The position numbers and the translations under genes are program-made. Shown here piece by piece: positions 8,465 to 16,958 of a stretch of 64,000 bases of DNA. Below the pieces are notes generated by a model that saw nothing but the letters and a program-made list of their open reading frames with translations, ran no database searches and was not told the origin of the DNA. The first letter of the stretch is position 1, and every line of letters starts with the position of its first letter. This DNA is from JANQPX01 sp965204405. Lineage in GTDB: Bacteria; Pseudomonadota; Alphaproteobacteria; Geminicoccales; Geminicoccaceae. The stretch spans positions 248,001-312,000 of the forward strand of contig CBDBEN010000003.1 of assembly GCA_965204405.1 (NCBI GenBank). Direction: 5' to 3'.

Positions 8465-10444
8465 ATGACCCTTTCACCGGAGAGCCGTCAGGCACCTGCT
8501 CACGAGCAGCTGGCTACGGATAAGTCAGTTGATCGAACACTGAATTCGGCGCCTTTAGTCCCCAACGCCTCACATAGAGCTGCCGTGGCATCGACCTTCC
8601 CACCGGAGAAGGTCATCGAGCAAATGGATCGATTCGTCGAGCAGCATCACGTTACCGGACTAACCGCAATATTCTCAGTGGCGATTCCGGATGAGTTTGT
8701 GTCGAAAATCCTCTCGATACCGCAGACCGTGAGCCTCGTCTTTGCTTCACAGCCAGAGAATCTACCGAATATCGACCCTGGACGGATTGGTTGGCTCCAT
8801 CCAGATGGACAAGTAGGGCGGTTCCCGGATTCAGTTGGCACTTGCATTTTAGTATTTGGTGAGGCGGAAGCATTTGGTTATGAACTAGCCAAGCTGTCAT
8901 TGAACTCTGGAGCTGGGCGTGTTGCCTTTGACACACCTTTCGGCTTCACAAAACCGCAGCTCCTTTGGCCTATGCTGGCCGACAGAACATTACGGGGGAT
9001 AGACAGGTTCCTGCATCGCCAAGTCAAAGGCATGACATCCCACCCTATCATTGACCATTGCTATCGAAACGGGCTTGGGCCTCTCGTCAAGACGTTCAAT
9101 CGTAAGGTCCGGTACGCAAAATTACTCAAACACCTCAGTCAAGAGATTCCGAAAGATGACTGTGTTCTTGGCCGATTGGCATTCGTGACAGGCTCCCTCG
9201 GCCCAGGCGGCGCCGAGCGCCAACTGTTGAACACACTGCAAGGTTTGTCCCAACGAGGGAAGTGTGACATGCATCTGCTCGCCGGACGCCTGTCGCCAGA
9301 GCCCCACGATTTCTATCTGCCGAAAGCAAGGCAACTCCAGGAGCTTTCCGTCATCGAACTCGGGGCGGCCAACGAACACAGCGATACCGGTCGGGATGAT
9401 ATCAAACATCTCGTCCAACGCCTGCCACCCGCATTTCGTTCCGAGGTTCTTCATCTCGTCCTGATTTTTAAAAGACTACGCCCGGAAGTCGTTCACGCAT
9501 GGCAGGATGGGCCCAGCGCCAAAGCCGGGCTGGCAGCCGTTCTTTCTGGCGTTCATCGGATTGTCTTGAGCTGGCGCAGCCTCTCACCTTTGATCACCGG
9601 CCTCCACCAGCCTTGCTACGCACCCATCCTGCAAGCGCTTGCCGAACGTAACGATGTCGTCCTGCTCAACAACAGTGCAGCCGGTGCCAAGAGCTATGCC
9701 AGCTGGCTCGGTATCAACGCCAGCCGGATCAATGTCATCCACAACAGCATTGACCTCTCGAATCTAAAGATGCCTGATGCTGATGTTGTTCGCGACTATC
9801 GCGCTCGTCTAGGGATTCCAACCGAAGCTCTTGTCCTGGGCACGATCTTTCGCTTCGGTCCCGAGAAACGGCCGATGCTTTGGTTGGAAACGGCAATTGA
9901 GGTCGCCAAGCGTAGGCCGGACGTCCATTTCCTGATGATCGGTGATGGCCTCCTTTATGACCAGGTGAAGACGGCAGCAGCACAGGCTGGCCTTAGCGAA
10001 CGGCTGCACATGCCTGGGCGCACGGCAACACCTTCCCTGGCGTTGGCCGCTATGGACATATTTCTGCTAACTTCGGAGCTTGAGGGGCTGCCTAACGTCA
10101 TCATCGAAGCGGGGGCATTGGGTATCCCTGTGGTTTCGACGGATGTCGGCGGTGTGCGGGAGGCGCTCGATCATGGGCGAACGGGATTAGCTGTTCCAAC
10201 GGCTGAGCCGGGTTTGCTCGCTAATAACATCCTTGAATGCCTTTCGGATGGCGACTGGCTAGATGCCGCTAGAACGCAGGCGCCAGCTTGGGTCCGCCAG
10301 CGTTTCAGCACAGATCGCATGATCGACAGGACACTCGAAGCTTTTGGCGGCTCGGAAAGTGCAAAGCCGGATTTGGCCAGTGACGAGCGTTTCGTTGGCG
10401 TTGGCCGTGCAAAGGCAACTCCAACTAGCCAGCCCATCCCATGA
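8465..10444 (+). CDS. Large GT4-type glycosyltransferase with N-terminal extension
   Basis: This 659-residue protein is much longer than a standard GT4 enzyme. The C-terminal about 420 residues form the GT-B glycosyltransferase: FVTGSLGPGGAERQLLN begins the acceptor domain, LGTIFRFGPEKRP opens the nucleotide-sugar domain, and the E-x7-E motif lies in SELEGLPNVIIEAGALG. The first about 235 residues form a separate region without a motif I recognise; it contains a segment that looks like a Rossmann half (GTCILVFGEAEAFGYELAKLSL). A low-complexity linker leads into the stop. It is upstream of the ABC permease and probably contributes to assembly of the exported glycan. Donor, acceptor and the role of the N-terminal region are unknown. 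Confidence 0.82.
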   Translation: MTLSPESRQAPAHEQLATDKSVDRTLNSAPLVPNASHRAAVASTFPPEKVIEQMDRFVEQHHVTGLTAIFSVAIPDEFVSKILSIPQTVSLVFASQPENLPNIDPGRIGWLHPDGQVGRFPDSVGTCILVFGEAEAFGYELAKLSLNSGAGRVAFDTPFGFTKPQLLWPMLADRTLRGIDRFLHRQVKGMTSHPIIDHCYRNGLGPLVKTFNRKVRYAKLLKHLSQEIPKDDCVLGRLAFVTGSLGPGGAERQLLNTLQGLSQRGKCDMHLLAGRLSPEPHDFYLPKARQLQELSVIELGAANEHSDTGRDDIKHLVQRLPPAFRSEVLHLVLIFKRLRPEVVHAWQDGPSAKAGLAAVLSGVHRIVLSWRSLSPLITGLHQPCYAPILQALAERNDVVLLNNSAAGAKSYASWLGINASRINVIHNSIDLSNLKMPDADVVRDYRARLGIPTEALVLGTIFRFGPEKRPMLWLETAIEVAKRRPDVHFLMIGDGLLYDQVKTAAAQAGLSERLHMPGRTATPSLALAAMDIFLLTSELEGLPNVIIEAGALGIPVVSTDVGGVREALDHGRTGLAVPTAEPGLLANNILECLSDGDWLDAARTQAPAWVRQRFSTDRMIDRTLEAFGGSESAKPDLASDERFVGVGRAKATPTSQPIP

Positions 10445-10478
10445 CAATCGAAAACCTCTCTCCGGTTACAAAACCGAC

Positions 10479-11342
10479 ATGCTGCATGCCCATGCGCTCA
10501 GCATTGGGACGCCGTGGCGAGTCAGCCACTTGGAGCGAACGAACGTGCACTCCCTGATTGAGATGTGGACACGATACCGCCATCTCCTTATCGAGCTCAC
10601 CAAGCGGGAGTTCGTGGACCGCTATGCTCACCAAGCGATCGGCAGCCTTTGGGCTTGGCTGCACCCGCTATTTTTGATGCTGCTCTACACCGCTATCTTC
10701 AATTTCGTCTTTGCGGCACGCCTTGGCAACACGATTGACCTTCCTCGGGATTTTACGGCCTTCGTCCTGACGGGATTAGTCCCTTGGCTCTGCATCCAGG
10801 ATGTTCTAGGGCGTGGCAGCGGTGCTGTTCTGGATCATGTGAGTTTTGTAAAGCAAATGGCCTTTCCAATGGAAGTGTTGCCGATCAAGCGAGCCTTGTC
10901 CTCTTTGCCGATCCTGCTAACTGGCATGTCTTTTTTGGTGCTCTATCAGATCATTGTTTTCGGCAGCCTGCCCTGGACCGTCGTATTTTGGCCACTGTTC
11001 TTCCTGCTCCTTGCAATGTTCGCGATAGGGCTGGTGTTCCTGCTTGGCGCGGTCGGCCTTTTCCTCAGAGACTTGCGCGAAATTGTTGGCGTGTTCTGTA
11101 CGGCCAATTTGTTCATGATGCCAATTGTGTTCATTCCGGACATGGTACCAAGTGCTCTTGAATTGATTTTCTACGCAAATCCGTTCAGCTACATGATTTG
11201 GATGCATCAGGACATCATGATCTATGGTCGTATTGAGCATCCGCTTGCCTGGATTGTTTTCCCGACGTTGAGTCTATGCATGGTTCTCATCGGTACAAAT
11301 GTGTTCCAGCGGCTTCGCCCCCATTTTGGTGATGCGATCTGA
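10479..11342 (+). CDS. Polysaccharide ABC exporter permease (Wzm/KpsM type)
   Basis: The protein is an ABC-2 type permease with six hydrophobic segments. Typical Wzm features are the cytoplasmic N-terminal amphipathic part ending LIELTKREFVDRYAHQ, then GSLWAWLHPLFLMLLY and the conserved VSFVKQMAFPMEVLPIK. With the adjacent ATPase it should export a lipid-linked glycan across the inner membrane. The start is ambiguous: the ATG at 10479 begins the family-like sequence but lacks an obvious ribosome binding site. An ATG at 10441 overlaps the upstream stop codon (ATGA) but is in a different frame and ends after 38 codons, so a small indel near 10441-10555 is possible. The frame is also open back to 10344. 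Confidence 0.87.
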   Translation: MLHAHALSIGTPWRVSHLERTNVHSLIEMWTRYRHLLIELTKREFVDRYAHQAIGSLWAWLHPLFLMLLYTAIFNFVFAARLGNTIDLPRDFTAFVLTGLVPWLCIQDVLGRGSGAVLDHVSFVKQMAFPMEVLPIKRALSSLPILLTGMSFLVLYQIIVFGSLPWTVVFWPLFFLLLAMFAIGLVFLLGAVGLFLRDLREIVGVFCTANLFMMPIVFIPDMVPSALELIFYANPFSYMIWMHQDIMIYGRIEHPLAWIVFPTLSLCMVLIGTNVFQRLRPHFGDAI

Positions 11343-11381
11343 GGCACCTCGAATCGGCCGAGGAAGGAGTTTTCAAAAGCC

Positions 11382-12695
11382 ATGACCGATGAGGCAATAG
11401 CGATCCGCGTCGAGGCACTGTCGAAGGTGTATAAGATCTATGCGAGTCCGCGTGACATGCTGATCGAGCGCATTACGCGACGGCAGCGACATAAGACGTT
11501 CACTGCTCTCCGCGACATCGGCCTTATCATCAAGCGTGGCTCGGTGATGGGAGTTATGGGCCCTAACGGCGCCGGCAAGTCGACCTTGTTGAAGCTGATC
11601 ACCGGCACAATTCGCCCAACAACAGGCAGCATCGACGTTAGAGGACGGGTATCGGCCATTCTCGAACTGGGGACGGGTTTTACGCCGCACAATACCGGTC
11701 GCGAAAATATTCGCATGGGCGGGCTTTGTCTTGGGATGACAATGGATGAAATTCGAGCAAAGGAAGAACAGATCATCGCCTTTTCCGAACTCGATGAATT
11801 CATCGATCAGCCCTTTCAAACCTACTCCACAGGCATGCAGGCAAGGCTGACCTTCGCTGTTGCCATCTCGCCCGATCCCGACGTTCTCATCGTTGACGAA
11901 GCGCTCGCTGTTGGTGATGCCCGTTTCCAGCAGAAGTGCTTTGGGCGCATTCGGGCGATGCGTGATACCGGCACGACAATCCTGCTCGTCTCCCATGACG
12001 ATAATACTATCTCCAGCTTCTGCGACGATGCGATTATCTTGCTCAAGGGGAAGAAGGAAGTAGAAGGCCCCGCAAGCGATATGGCGGTGAAATATCACCG
12101 TATTCTTTTTGCGACTGAAGCTGCCGAAAAGAATGCAAAAGAGAAGGGAAGAAGGCATGCAGCGGTTACAGCTTCAAAGCCTAACGATGACCTTGAAGCC
12201 AAACCAGCTTATTCGAATGGCAAGGCTGAGCTTATCGATTTCGGCTTGACAGATCGTCAGGGTAACAAAATCAGCGAAATTGAGAGTGGTGGACCTTGCC
12301 GCTTGTTTTTCCGGATGAGGGCCCTGACCGAGATGAATGGCTATACTGTAGGCATGGCAATCCGTGATCGGCGTGCAACCGTTCTTTGGGGCCTTACCAG
12401 TATGACGGAAAAGTTTGAGCTGCCAAAGTTGGAAGCAGGTCAGGAGCTGACCAGCGCGACTGACCTCACAATGTGGCTAAGCGAAGGCGAATATTTCCTC
12501 GCGCTTGGATCAGCAGATGCCGAAACTGGCGAAAAACACGTATTCGCCGATGGCAGCCTTTCATTTCGAGTACGTGGGCCCAGCGGTATTTTCACAACTG
12601 CCTGCGTAAATCTTCAATCAAAACTAGAAATCACCATTCGAAAAGAATGCGCTTTGCAAAACGAGTACGCCGTCGATGTAGCGTCTTCGGGATGA
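11382..12695 (+). CDS. Polysaccharide ABC exporter ATP-binding protein with Wzt-like C-terminal domain
   Basis: This 437-residue ATPase has Walker A GPNGAGKST, the signature YSTGMQARLTFAVA and Walker B DVLIVDEALAVGD in its first about 250 residues. The remaining about 180 residues resemble the Wzt C-terminal carbohydrate-binding domain (beta-rich, with YTVGMAIRDRRATVLWG and VNLQSKLEI-like strands). In O-antigen exporters that domain recognises the completed, usually end-modified glycan and makes export specific. The gene is 39 bp downstream of the permease with AGGAG before the ATG. The presence of an exporter with a Wzt C domain together with methyltransferases suggests a methyl-terminated polysaccharide; that last point is inference from known O8/O9a-type systems. 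Confidence 0.88.
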   Translation: MTDEAIAIRVEALSKVYKIYASPRDMLIERITRRQRHKTFTALRDIGLIIKRGSVMGVMGPNGAGKSTLLKLITGTIRPTTGSIDVRGRVSAILELGTGFTPHNTGRENIRMGGLCLGMTMDEIRAKEEQIIAFSELDEFIDQPFQTYSTGMQARLTFAVAISPDPDVLIVDEALAVGDARFQQKCFGRIRAMRDTGTTILLVSHDDNTISSFCDDAIILLKGKKEVEGPASDMAVKYHRILFATEAAEKNAKEKGRRHAAVTASKPNDDLEAKPAYSNGKAELIDFGLTDRQGNKISEIESGGPCRLFFRMRALTEMNGYTVGMAIRDRRATVLWGLTSMTEKFELPKLEAGQELTSATDLTMWLSEGEYFLALGSADAETGEKHVFADGSLSFRVRGPSGIFTTACVNLQSKLEITIRKECALQNEYAVDVASSG

Positions 12696-12769
12696 GTTTT
12701 CTTATTCCATGAACTGTTCTACTGCAGGTCATGACGTGATGCTCTGCTGATCTCCCTCGGAGGAACACG

Positions 12770-13558
12770 ATGCTGACAAGAAACGATAGCCAAACGCCAC
12801 AACCTGTCGAGTGGACACCGGAGCTCGTCGGTAAATTCTGGGATGGCCTTGCCCAGGCCGGCTTGGGTGATACGCTGGTCTTCGGAGCCATGGCAAAGAG
12901 ATGTATCCACTGGCTTTTGGCACGCCATTTCGTCCTCGGTGGTCGTCATCTTGATTATGGGGCGGGAGGCGGGGAAGTTGCAGCCCACCTCATTGAAAAG
13001 GGTTTTCCTTTCGCAATCTTCGAGCCGTCGAACGAACGTCAGCAAAAAACGGAAGCCGTACTGTCCGGTCGCGATGGGTTTCTCGGAAAATTAGGAGATA
13101 CCCCCTCCGGGGCTTTCGATGTTGTGACTTGTTTTGAAGTTCTCGAGCATGTCTTGGAACAGGATTTTGACACCGTCTGCGACCAACTTGCCGCTCATGT
13201 CCGTCCAGGAGGTAAGCTGGTCATCTCTACCCCCAATAACGAAAATTTGAGCTTGAATATGGTCTATTGCCCGATCAGCAATCGATATTTTCATCGTTGG
13301 CAGCATGTCAGATCGGTATCGCCAGACTGGCTGGAGGAAGTCTTCGCTCAACGCGGCATCGAGAAAATATGTACTCATCAGCTGGATTTTTCCGAAGCTC
13401 TGTACGAACCGTACCTTCATTTGATGGGCTTCCCAGCAACGGAAGCTGCGAGCGACTCTGAAGTTTTTCCGCTGCATATCCATAATATTATCAATGATAT
13501 CGACGTCATCTGCGGAGGTGCGGCTCAACTGCTATTTATAGGACGCAAGAAAGACTGA
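12770..13558 (+). CDS. Class I SAM-dependent methyltransferase
   Basis: The product has 262 residues. Motif I is HLDYGAGGGEVAAHL at about residue 64, the acidic motif II is FAIFEPSNERQ, and FDVVTCFEVLEHVLEQ plus RPGGKLVISTPNN are the post-I and motif III regions of the family. The start has CTCGGAGGAACACG in front of the ATG. It is the last gene of the polysaccharide cluster, directly after the Wzt-like ATPase. Methyltransferases in this position commonly cap or decorate the exported glycan, which fits the Wzt C-terminal domain next door. The exact acceptor is unknown. A C-terminal segment DIDVICGGAAQLLFIGRKK is a typical final strand pair. Confidence 0.84.
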   Translation: MLTRNDSQTPQPVEWTPELVGKFWDGLAQAGLGDTLVFGAMAKRCIHWLLARHFVLGGRHLDYGAGGGEVAAHLIEKGFPFAIFEPSNERQQKTEAVLSGRDGFLGKLGDTPSGAFDVVTCFEVLEHVLEQDFDTVCDQLAAHVRPGGKLVISTPNNENLSLNMVYCPISNRYFHRWQHVRSVSPDWLEEVFAQRGIEKICTHQLDFSEALYEPYLHLMGFPATEAASDSEVFPLHIHNIINDIDVICGGAAQLLFIGRKKD

Positions 13559-13666
13559 AAACTCCGCGCCCTTCCCCCGGATTGGTGATGCCACACTACG
13601 TCGCTGAGCTAACGCAAGTCGAACGGATAGAATGCTGCCGTCCAGTAAAGTGAGGCAGCTAACTAT

Positions 13667-13696
13667 TGTCCGACATTATCTTGATTTTGTCTGACA
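13667..13696. promoter_or_regulatory. Two TGTCnGACA palindromes upstream of the GntR gene
   Basis: TGTCCGACA (13667-13675) and TGTCTGACA (13688-13696) are embedded in a longer direct repeat TTGTCyGACATTA. Their centres are 21 bp apart, two helical turns. They lie about 50-80 bp before the start of the FCD-type GntR gene, so they are good candidates for its autoregulatory operators. Confidence 0.5.
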
Positions 13697-13745
13697 TTAG
13701 CATAGTGTAGATGTAAGTGCCTGCTGGTTGGATCAGCTTAAGCTC

Positions 13746-14504
13746 ATGACTGCACATAAGACGCCTGCCGATCAGACTAAGGTCCGCCTTGCTGCCAATC
13801 AAATCGAAACGCTGGAGGCCGGCAGCAGCGGGCGGGATGTGCTGAATGCGTTGCTGCTCATGGTGGAGCGGGCGGGGCTCGGGATCGGCGATCGACTGCC
13901 GCCTGAGATCGAACTTGCGGAGCGGCTGGGCATCGGGCGTGCCAAGGTACGGGAAGCACTGATCGCCTGGCAGAACATGGGCATCGTTACGCGCAATAAG
14001 AAGGCGGGCACCATTCTAGCCGCCGAAGTTTCGCGCAAGGCCGTTCAGATACCGCTGACACTGAACGTGGAGGCGGAGAGCTTGCTTCGCACCCATGCGG
14101 TGAGGCGGCCCTTGGAAATAGAAGCCGTCCGCCTGGCGACGCGCTGCGTGAGTGATATGCAAGGCCGTGTGATCATCGCACGTGCCGCCGAGCTCATCGC
14201 CGTCTATGAAACGGGTGACGATTGGCGGGCTGCCGACAGCCGCTTTCATGATGCCATCCACGAGGCTTCGGGCAACCCCCTCTTCAACCAGCTGATCCGC
14301 CAGATTCAAAGGACATTTCACGAGATCTATGACGCGCCCTTTGGCGAACCAGAGCTTGGAAGCGAGACGATTCCCATGCATCAAGGCCTGGCCGAAGCGA
14401 TCGCGAAGGGCGATGAAGAGACCGCCGCTGCGGTCATGGCGGAGATTATGGATCGTGTCGAAGATGACGTGCGTGCTGTCGTGATGGAAGCAGGTCATGG
14501 ATGA
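13746..14504 (+). CDS. GntR family regulator, FadR/FCD subfamily
   Basis: This is a winged-helix regulator. The N-terminal DNA-binding domain has LPPEIELAERLGIGRAKVREALIAW, split here as LPPEIELAERLG and RAKVREAL, the hallmark recognition region of GntR proteins. The C-terminal helical FCD domain contains DSRFHDAIHEASGN and a later His (MHQGLAEAIAKGD), positions usually involved in metal and acid binding. I use the ATG at 13746; the frame opens with a TTG at 13728. Its 3' end overlaps the next gene by 8 bp, so it is co-transcribed with the PLP enzyme and importer that it presumably regulates. Two palindromes upstream could be its binding sites. The effector is unknown. Confidence 0.87.
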   Translation: MTAHKTPADQTKVRLAANQIETLEAGSSGRDVLNALLLMVERAGLGIGDRLPPEIELAERLGIGRAKVREALIAWQNMGIVTRNKKAGTILAAEVSRKAVQIPLTLNVEAESLLRTHAVRRPLEIEAVRLATRCVSDMQGRVIIARAAELIAVYETGDDWRAADSRFHDAIHEASGNPLFNQLIRQIQRTFHEIYDAPFGEPELGSETIPMHQGLAEAIAKGDEETAAAVMAEIMDRVEDDVRAVVMEAGHG

Positions 14505-15660
14505 CCGTCAAGACGATCTCGATTTGGCGACAATGCTCGCCGCAGCCCACGTCACCGATACCGGCTCGGTGACGCCACCGATCTATCAAACCTCACTCTT
14601 TACGTTCGAAAACTTCCAGGCCTTCGAAGACCGCATGGCCGGACGAACGGACCAGTCGATCTATACGCGCGTGCAGAACCCGACCGTCGCCGCCTTTGAG
14701 GCCATGATGGCGAAGGCCGAGGAGGGTGAGGCCACGGTCGGTTTCGCGTCCGGCATGGCGGCGATCGCTTCGACCTTGTTTGCGTTCTTGAAACCCGGCG
14801 ACCGGGTTGCCTGCGTCGAGCATGTCTATCCGGATACCTACCGCCTGTTCGAGCGGCTGCTTCGCCCCTTTGGCATCGAGATCACCTATCATCCGCCGAA
14901 GGCGTTCGCGGAGGACCCAAACCTTCTCCAAGACGTGCAGCTCGCCTATCTGGAAAGCCCAAGCTCGGTGATGTTCGAGGTCATGGATCTTGCCAAGACC
15001 GCAAGCCATGCACGCCGGCATCAAACACTGACCGTGATTGATAACTCTTGGGCGAGCCCGGTTTTTCAGCAGCCGCTTACATCAGGCATCGATGTCGTCT
15101 TGCATTCCGCTTCTAAATATATCGGCGGGCATTCCGATACCGTGGCCGGCGTTGTGATCGCATCCGCCGAGCGGATTGCGCGTCTTCGCGACCTCACGTT
15201 GCCGCTGCTCGGCGGCAAACTCGCGCCCTTCGAGGCCTTTCTCCTGACGCGCGGCCTGCGCACGCTGACCGCTCGGATGCGTCAGCATCAGACGACAGCC
15301 GATTTGTTCGTCGACCGACTGGCGGCTCTGCCCGCGGTCAAGGCGGTCCATTCACCCGGCCCCAATGCCGTGCCGGGGCTGGAGGGGCGCTCGGGCCTGA
15401 TGTCGATTGAGTTTGATGAAAGCGTCGACATCCCCCGCCTCGCCGATGCGCTCCGTCTGTTCAGGCTGGGCGTAAGCTGGGGCGGTTTCGAAAGCCTGAT
15501 CCTGCCAGCGAAGGTGGCGCTCACCCAGGTTGGCGAGGAAAATTCGCTCCAGCGTTTCGGCGTATCACCGAAGCTGGTGCGTCTTAGCCTGGGATTGGAG
15601 GATAGCGAGGATCTTTGGGAGGATTTTCGAACGGCGCTGGAGAAGAGCAAGACGCCGTGA
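14497..15660 (+). CDS. Cys/Met metabolism PLP-dependent enzyme (cystathionine beta-lyase-like)
   Basis: This 387-residue protein belongs to the trans-sulfuration PLP family. Visible features are the N-terminal PPIYQTSLF, the ring-stacking YTRVQNPTVAAFE (cofactor phosphate site from the neighbouring subunit), GFASGMAAI, and the Schiff-base lysine in LHSASKYIGGHSDTVAG. Enzymes of this group cleave or form C-S bonds (cystathionine lyases, methionine gamma-lyase, O-acylhomoserine sulfhydrylases). The exact reaction cannot be assigned from these motifs. It overlaps the upstream GntR gene by 8 bp and is 35 bp before the solute-binding protein gene, so import and breakdown of a sulfur-containing compound is an attractive inference, although the importer is of the sugar type. 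Confidence 0.85.
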   Translation: MDDRQDDLDLATMLAAAHVTDTGSVTPPIYQTSLFTFENFQAFEDRMAGRTDQSIYTRVQNPTVAAFEAMMAKAEEGEATVGFASGMAAIASTLFAFLKPGDRVACVEHVYPDTYRLFERLLRPFGIEITYHPPKAFAEDPNLLQDVQLAYLESPSSVMFEVMDLAKTASHARRHQTLTVIDNSWASPVFQQPLTSGIDVVLHSASKYIGGHSDTVAGVVIASAERIARLRDLTLPLLGGKLAPFEAFLLTRGLRTLTARMRQHQTTADLFVDRLAALPAVKAVHSPGPNAVPGLEGRSGLMSIEFDESVDIPRLADALRLFRLGVSWGGFESLILPAKVALTQVGEENSLQRFGVSPKLVRLSLGLEDSEDLWEDFRTALEKSKTP

Positions 15661-15695
15661 AACGGTGGTGACAACCAATAACAGTGGAGGATGTG

Positions 15696-16958
15696 ATGAA
15701 GATATTTCTTACCGGTGTCAGCTTTGCAGCGATGCTGCTGACGGGAACAGCGCAGGCGGAGACGACGCTGCAGCTGGTCGAAGTGATTACCAGCCCGCAG
15801 CGGACCGAGGTGCTGGAGAGCATGATCGCCAAATTCGAGGAGGCTAATCCCGATGTCACCGTCGAGGTCACCTCCCTCCCCTGGGGCCAAGCCTTCGAAA
15901 AGCTCGCCACCATGGTCCAGGGCGGACAGATCCCCGATGTCGTCGAGATGCCGGATCGCTGGCTCTCGCTCTACGCCAATAATGACCAGCTGGTCGATCT
16001 CGGCACCTATATGGAGAGCTGGCCGGACGCATCCGAGTTGAACGACCGCGCCGTGCAATATGGCAGCTACGTCAACGATACGATGTACATGGTGCCCTAC
16101 GGCTTCTATCTGCGCGCCATGTTCTGGAACAAGAAGCTCTTTGCCGAAGCAGGCCTCGATAGCCCACCGAGAACTATGGACGACTTCATGGCAGCCTCCG
16201 AGGCGATCTCGGCGCTCGACGGCAAAACCGGCTATTGTCTCAGAGGCGGCCCCGGCGGCGCCAATGGTTACGTCATGATGATGGCCAACATGATGGGTCA
16301 TGACGACTATTTCGACGAGGAAGGCAACAGCAGCATCAATAGCCCGGAGGCAATCCAAGGACTGCAGTTCCTGGTCGACATGTACCAGAAGGGCTATGTG
16401 CCCAAAGACAGCGTAAACTGGGGCTTCAACGAAATCGTCGCCGGTTTCTATTCAGGCACCTGCGCGATGCTCGATCAGGACCCGGACGCGCTGATCGCCA
16501 TCGCGGAGCGCATGGACGCCGACGACTTCGCCGTCGCCCCGATGCCGCTCGGCCCCGCTGGTAAGAGCTTCCCCACGATCGGCTATGCCGGCTGGGCGAT
16601 GTTCGAAGCCTCCGAGCATAAGGACGAAGCCGCGGCGTTGATCGGTCACCTTTCGTCCCGCGAGAGCAACCTCGATTGGGCGAAATTCGTCGGCGTCATC
16701 CCGATCCATCAGGGCGCCGAGCAGGACCCGGCCTTCACAGGACCGCAATTCGAAGGCTGGTTCACCGAAATGAACGACGATCGGTGGACGCCCACGGTAA
16801 TGCCGACCTATCTCGAAGAGTTCGCCTATTTCGCCGATGTCATGGCGGTACAGGGCGGCCAGGAGTTGCTGCTCGGCGAGCGCACGGCGGAAGACGTCGC
16901 CAATGAATGGGCAATCTATCTCGGCGATGCCCAAAAGAAATGGCTCGCAGCCCAATAA
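15696..16958 (+). CDS. ABC transporter extracellular solute-binding protein, family 1
   Basis: The protein has about 420 residues with a signal peptide (KIFLTGVSFAAMLLTGTAQA, cleavage after AQA). The start is the ATG at 15696, which has GGAGG 5 nt upstream; the frame also contains an upstream GTG at 15684 that would overlap that ribosome binding site. The mature protein shows family 1 features: the N-terminal FEEANPDVTVEVTSLPW, PDVVEMPDRW, and the aromatic-rich YGFYLRAMFWNKKLFAEAG. It binds a ligand, usually a sugar or glycoside, in the periplasm for the two permeases encoded next. No ATPase gene follows, so an ATPase from elsewhere is probably shared. Confidence 0.9.
   Translation: MKIFLTGVSFAAMLLTGTAQAETTLQLVEVITSPQRTEVLESMIAKFEEANPDVTVEVTSLPWGQAFEKLATMVQGGQIPDVVEMPDRWLSLYANNDQLVDLGTYMESWPDASELNDRAVQYGSYVNDTMYMVPYGFYLRAMFWNKKLFAEAGLDSPPRTMDDFMAASEAISALDGKTGYCLRGGPGGANGYVMMMANMMGHDDYFDEEGNSSINSPEAIQGLQFLVDMYQKGYVPKDSVNWGFNEIVAGFYSGTCAMLDQDPDALIAIAERMDADDFAVAPMPLGPAGKSFPTIGYAGWAMFEASEHKDEAAALIGHLSSRESNLDWAKFVGVIPIHQGAEQDPAFTGPQFEGWFTEMNDDRWTPTVMPTYLEEFAYFADVMAVQGGQELLLGERTAEDVANEWAIYLGDAQKKWLAAQ

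Noticed and set aside
15288..16358. 356-codon minus-strand frame across the PLP enzyme and binding-protein genes
   Set aside because: It overlaps two well-supported genes on the opposite strand and shows no family resemblance.
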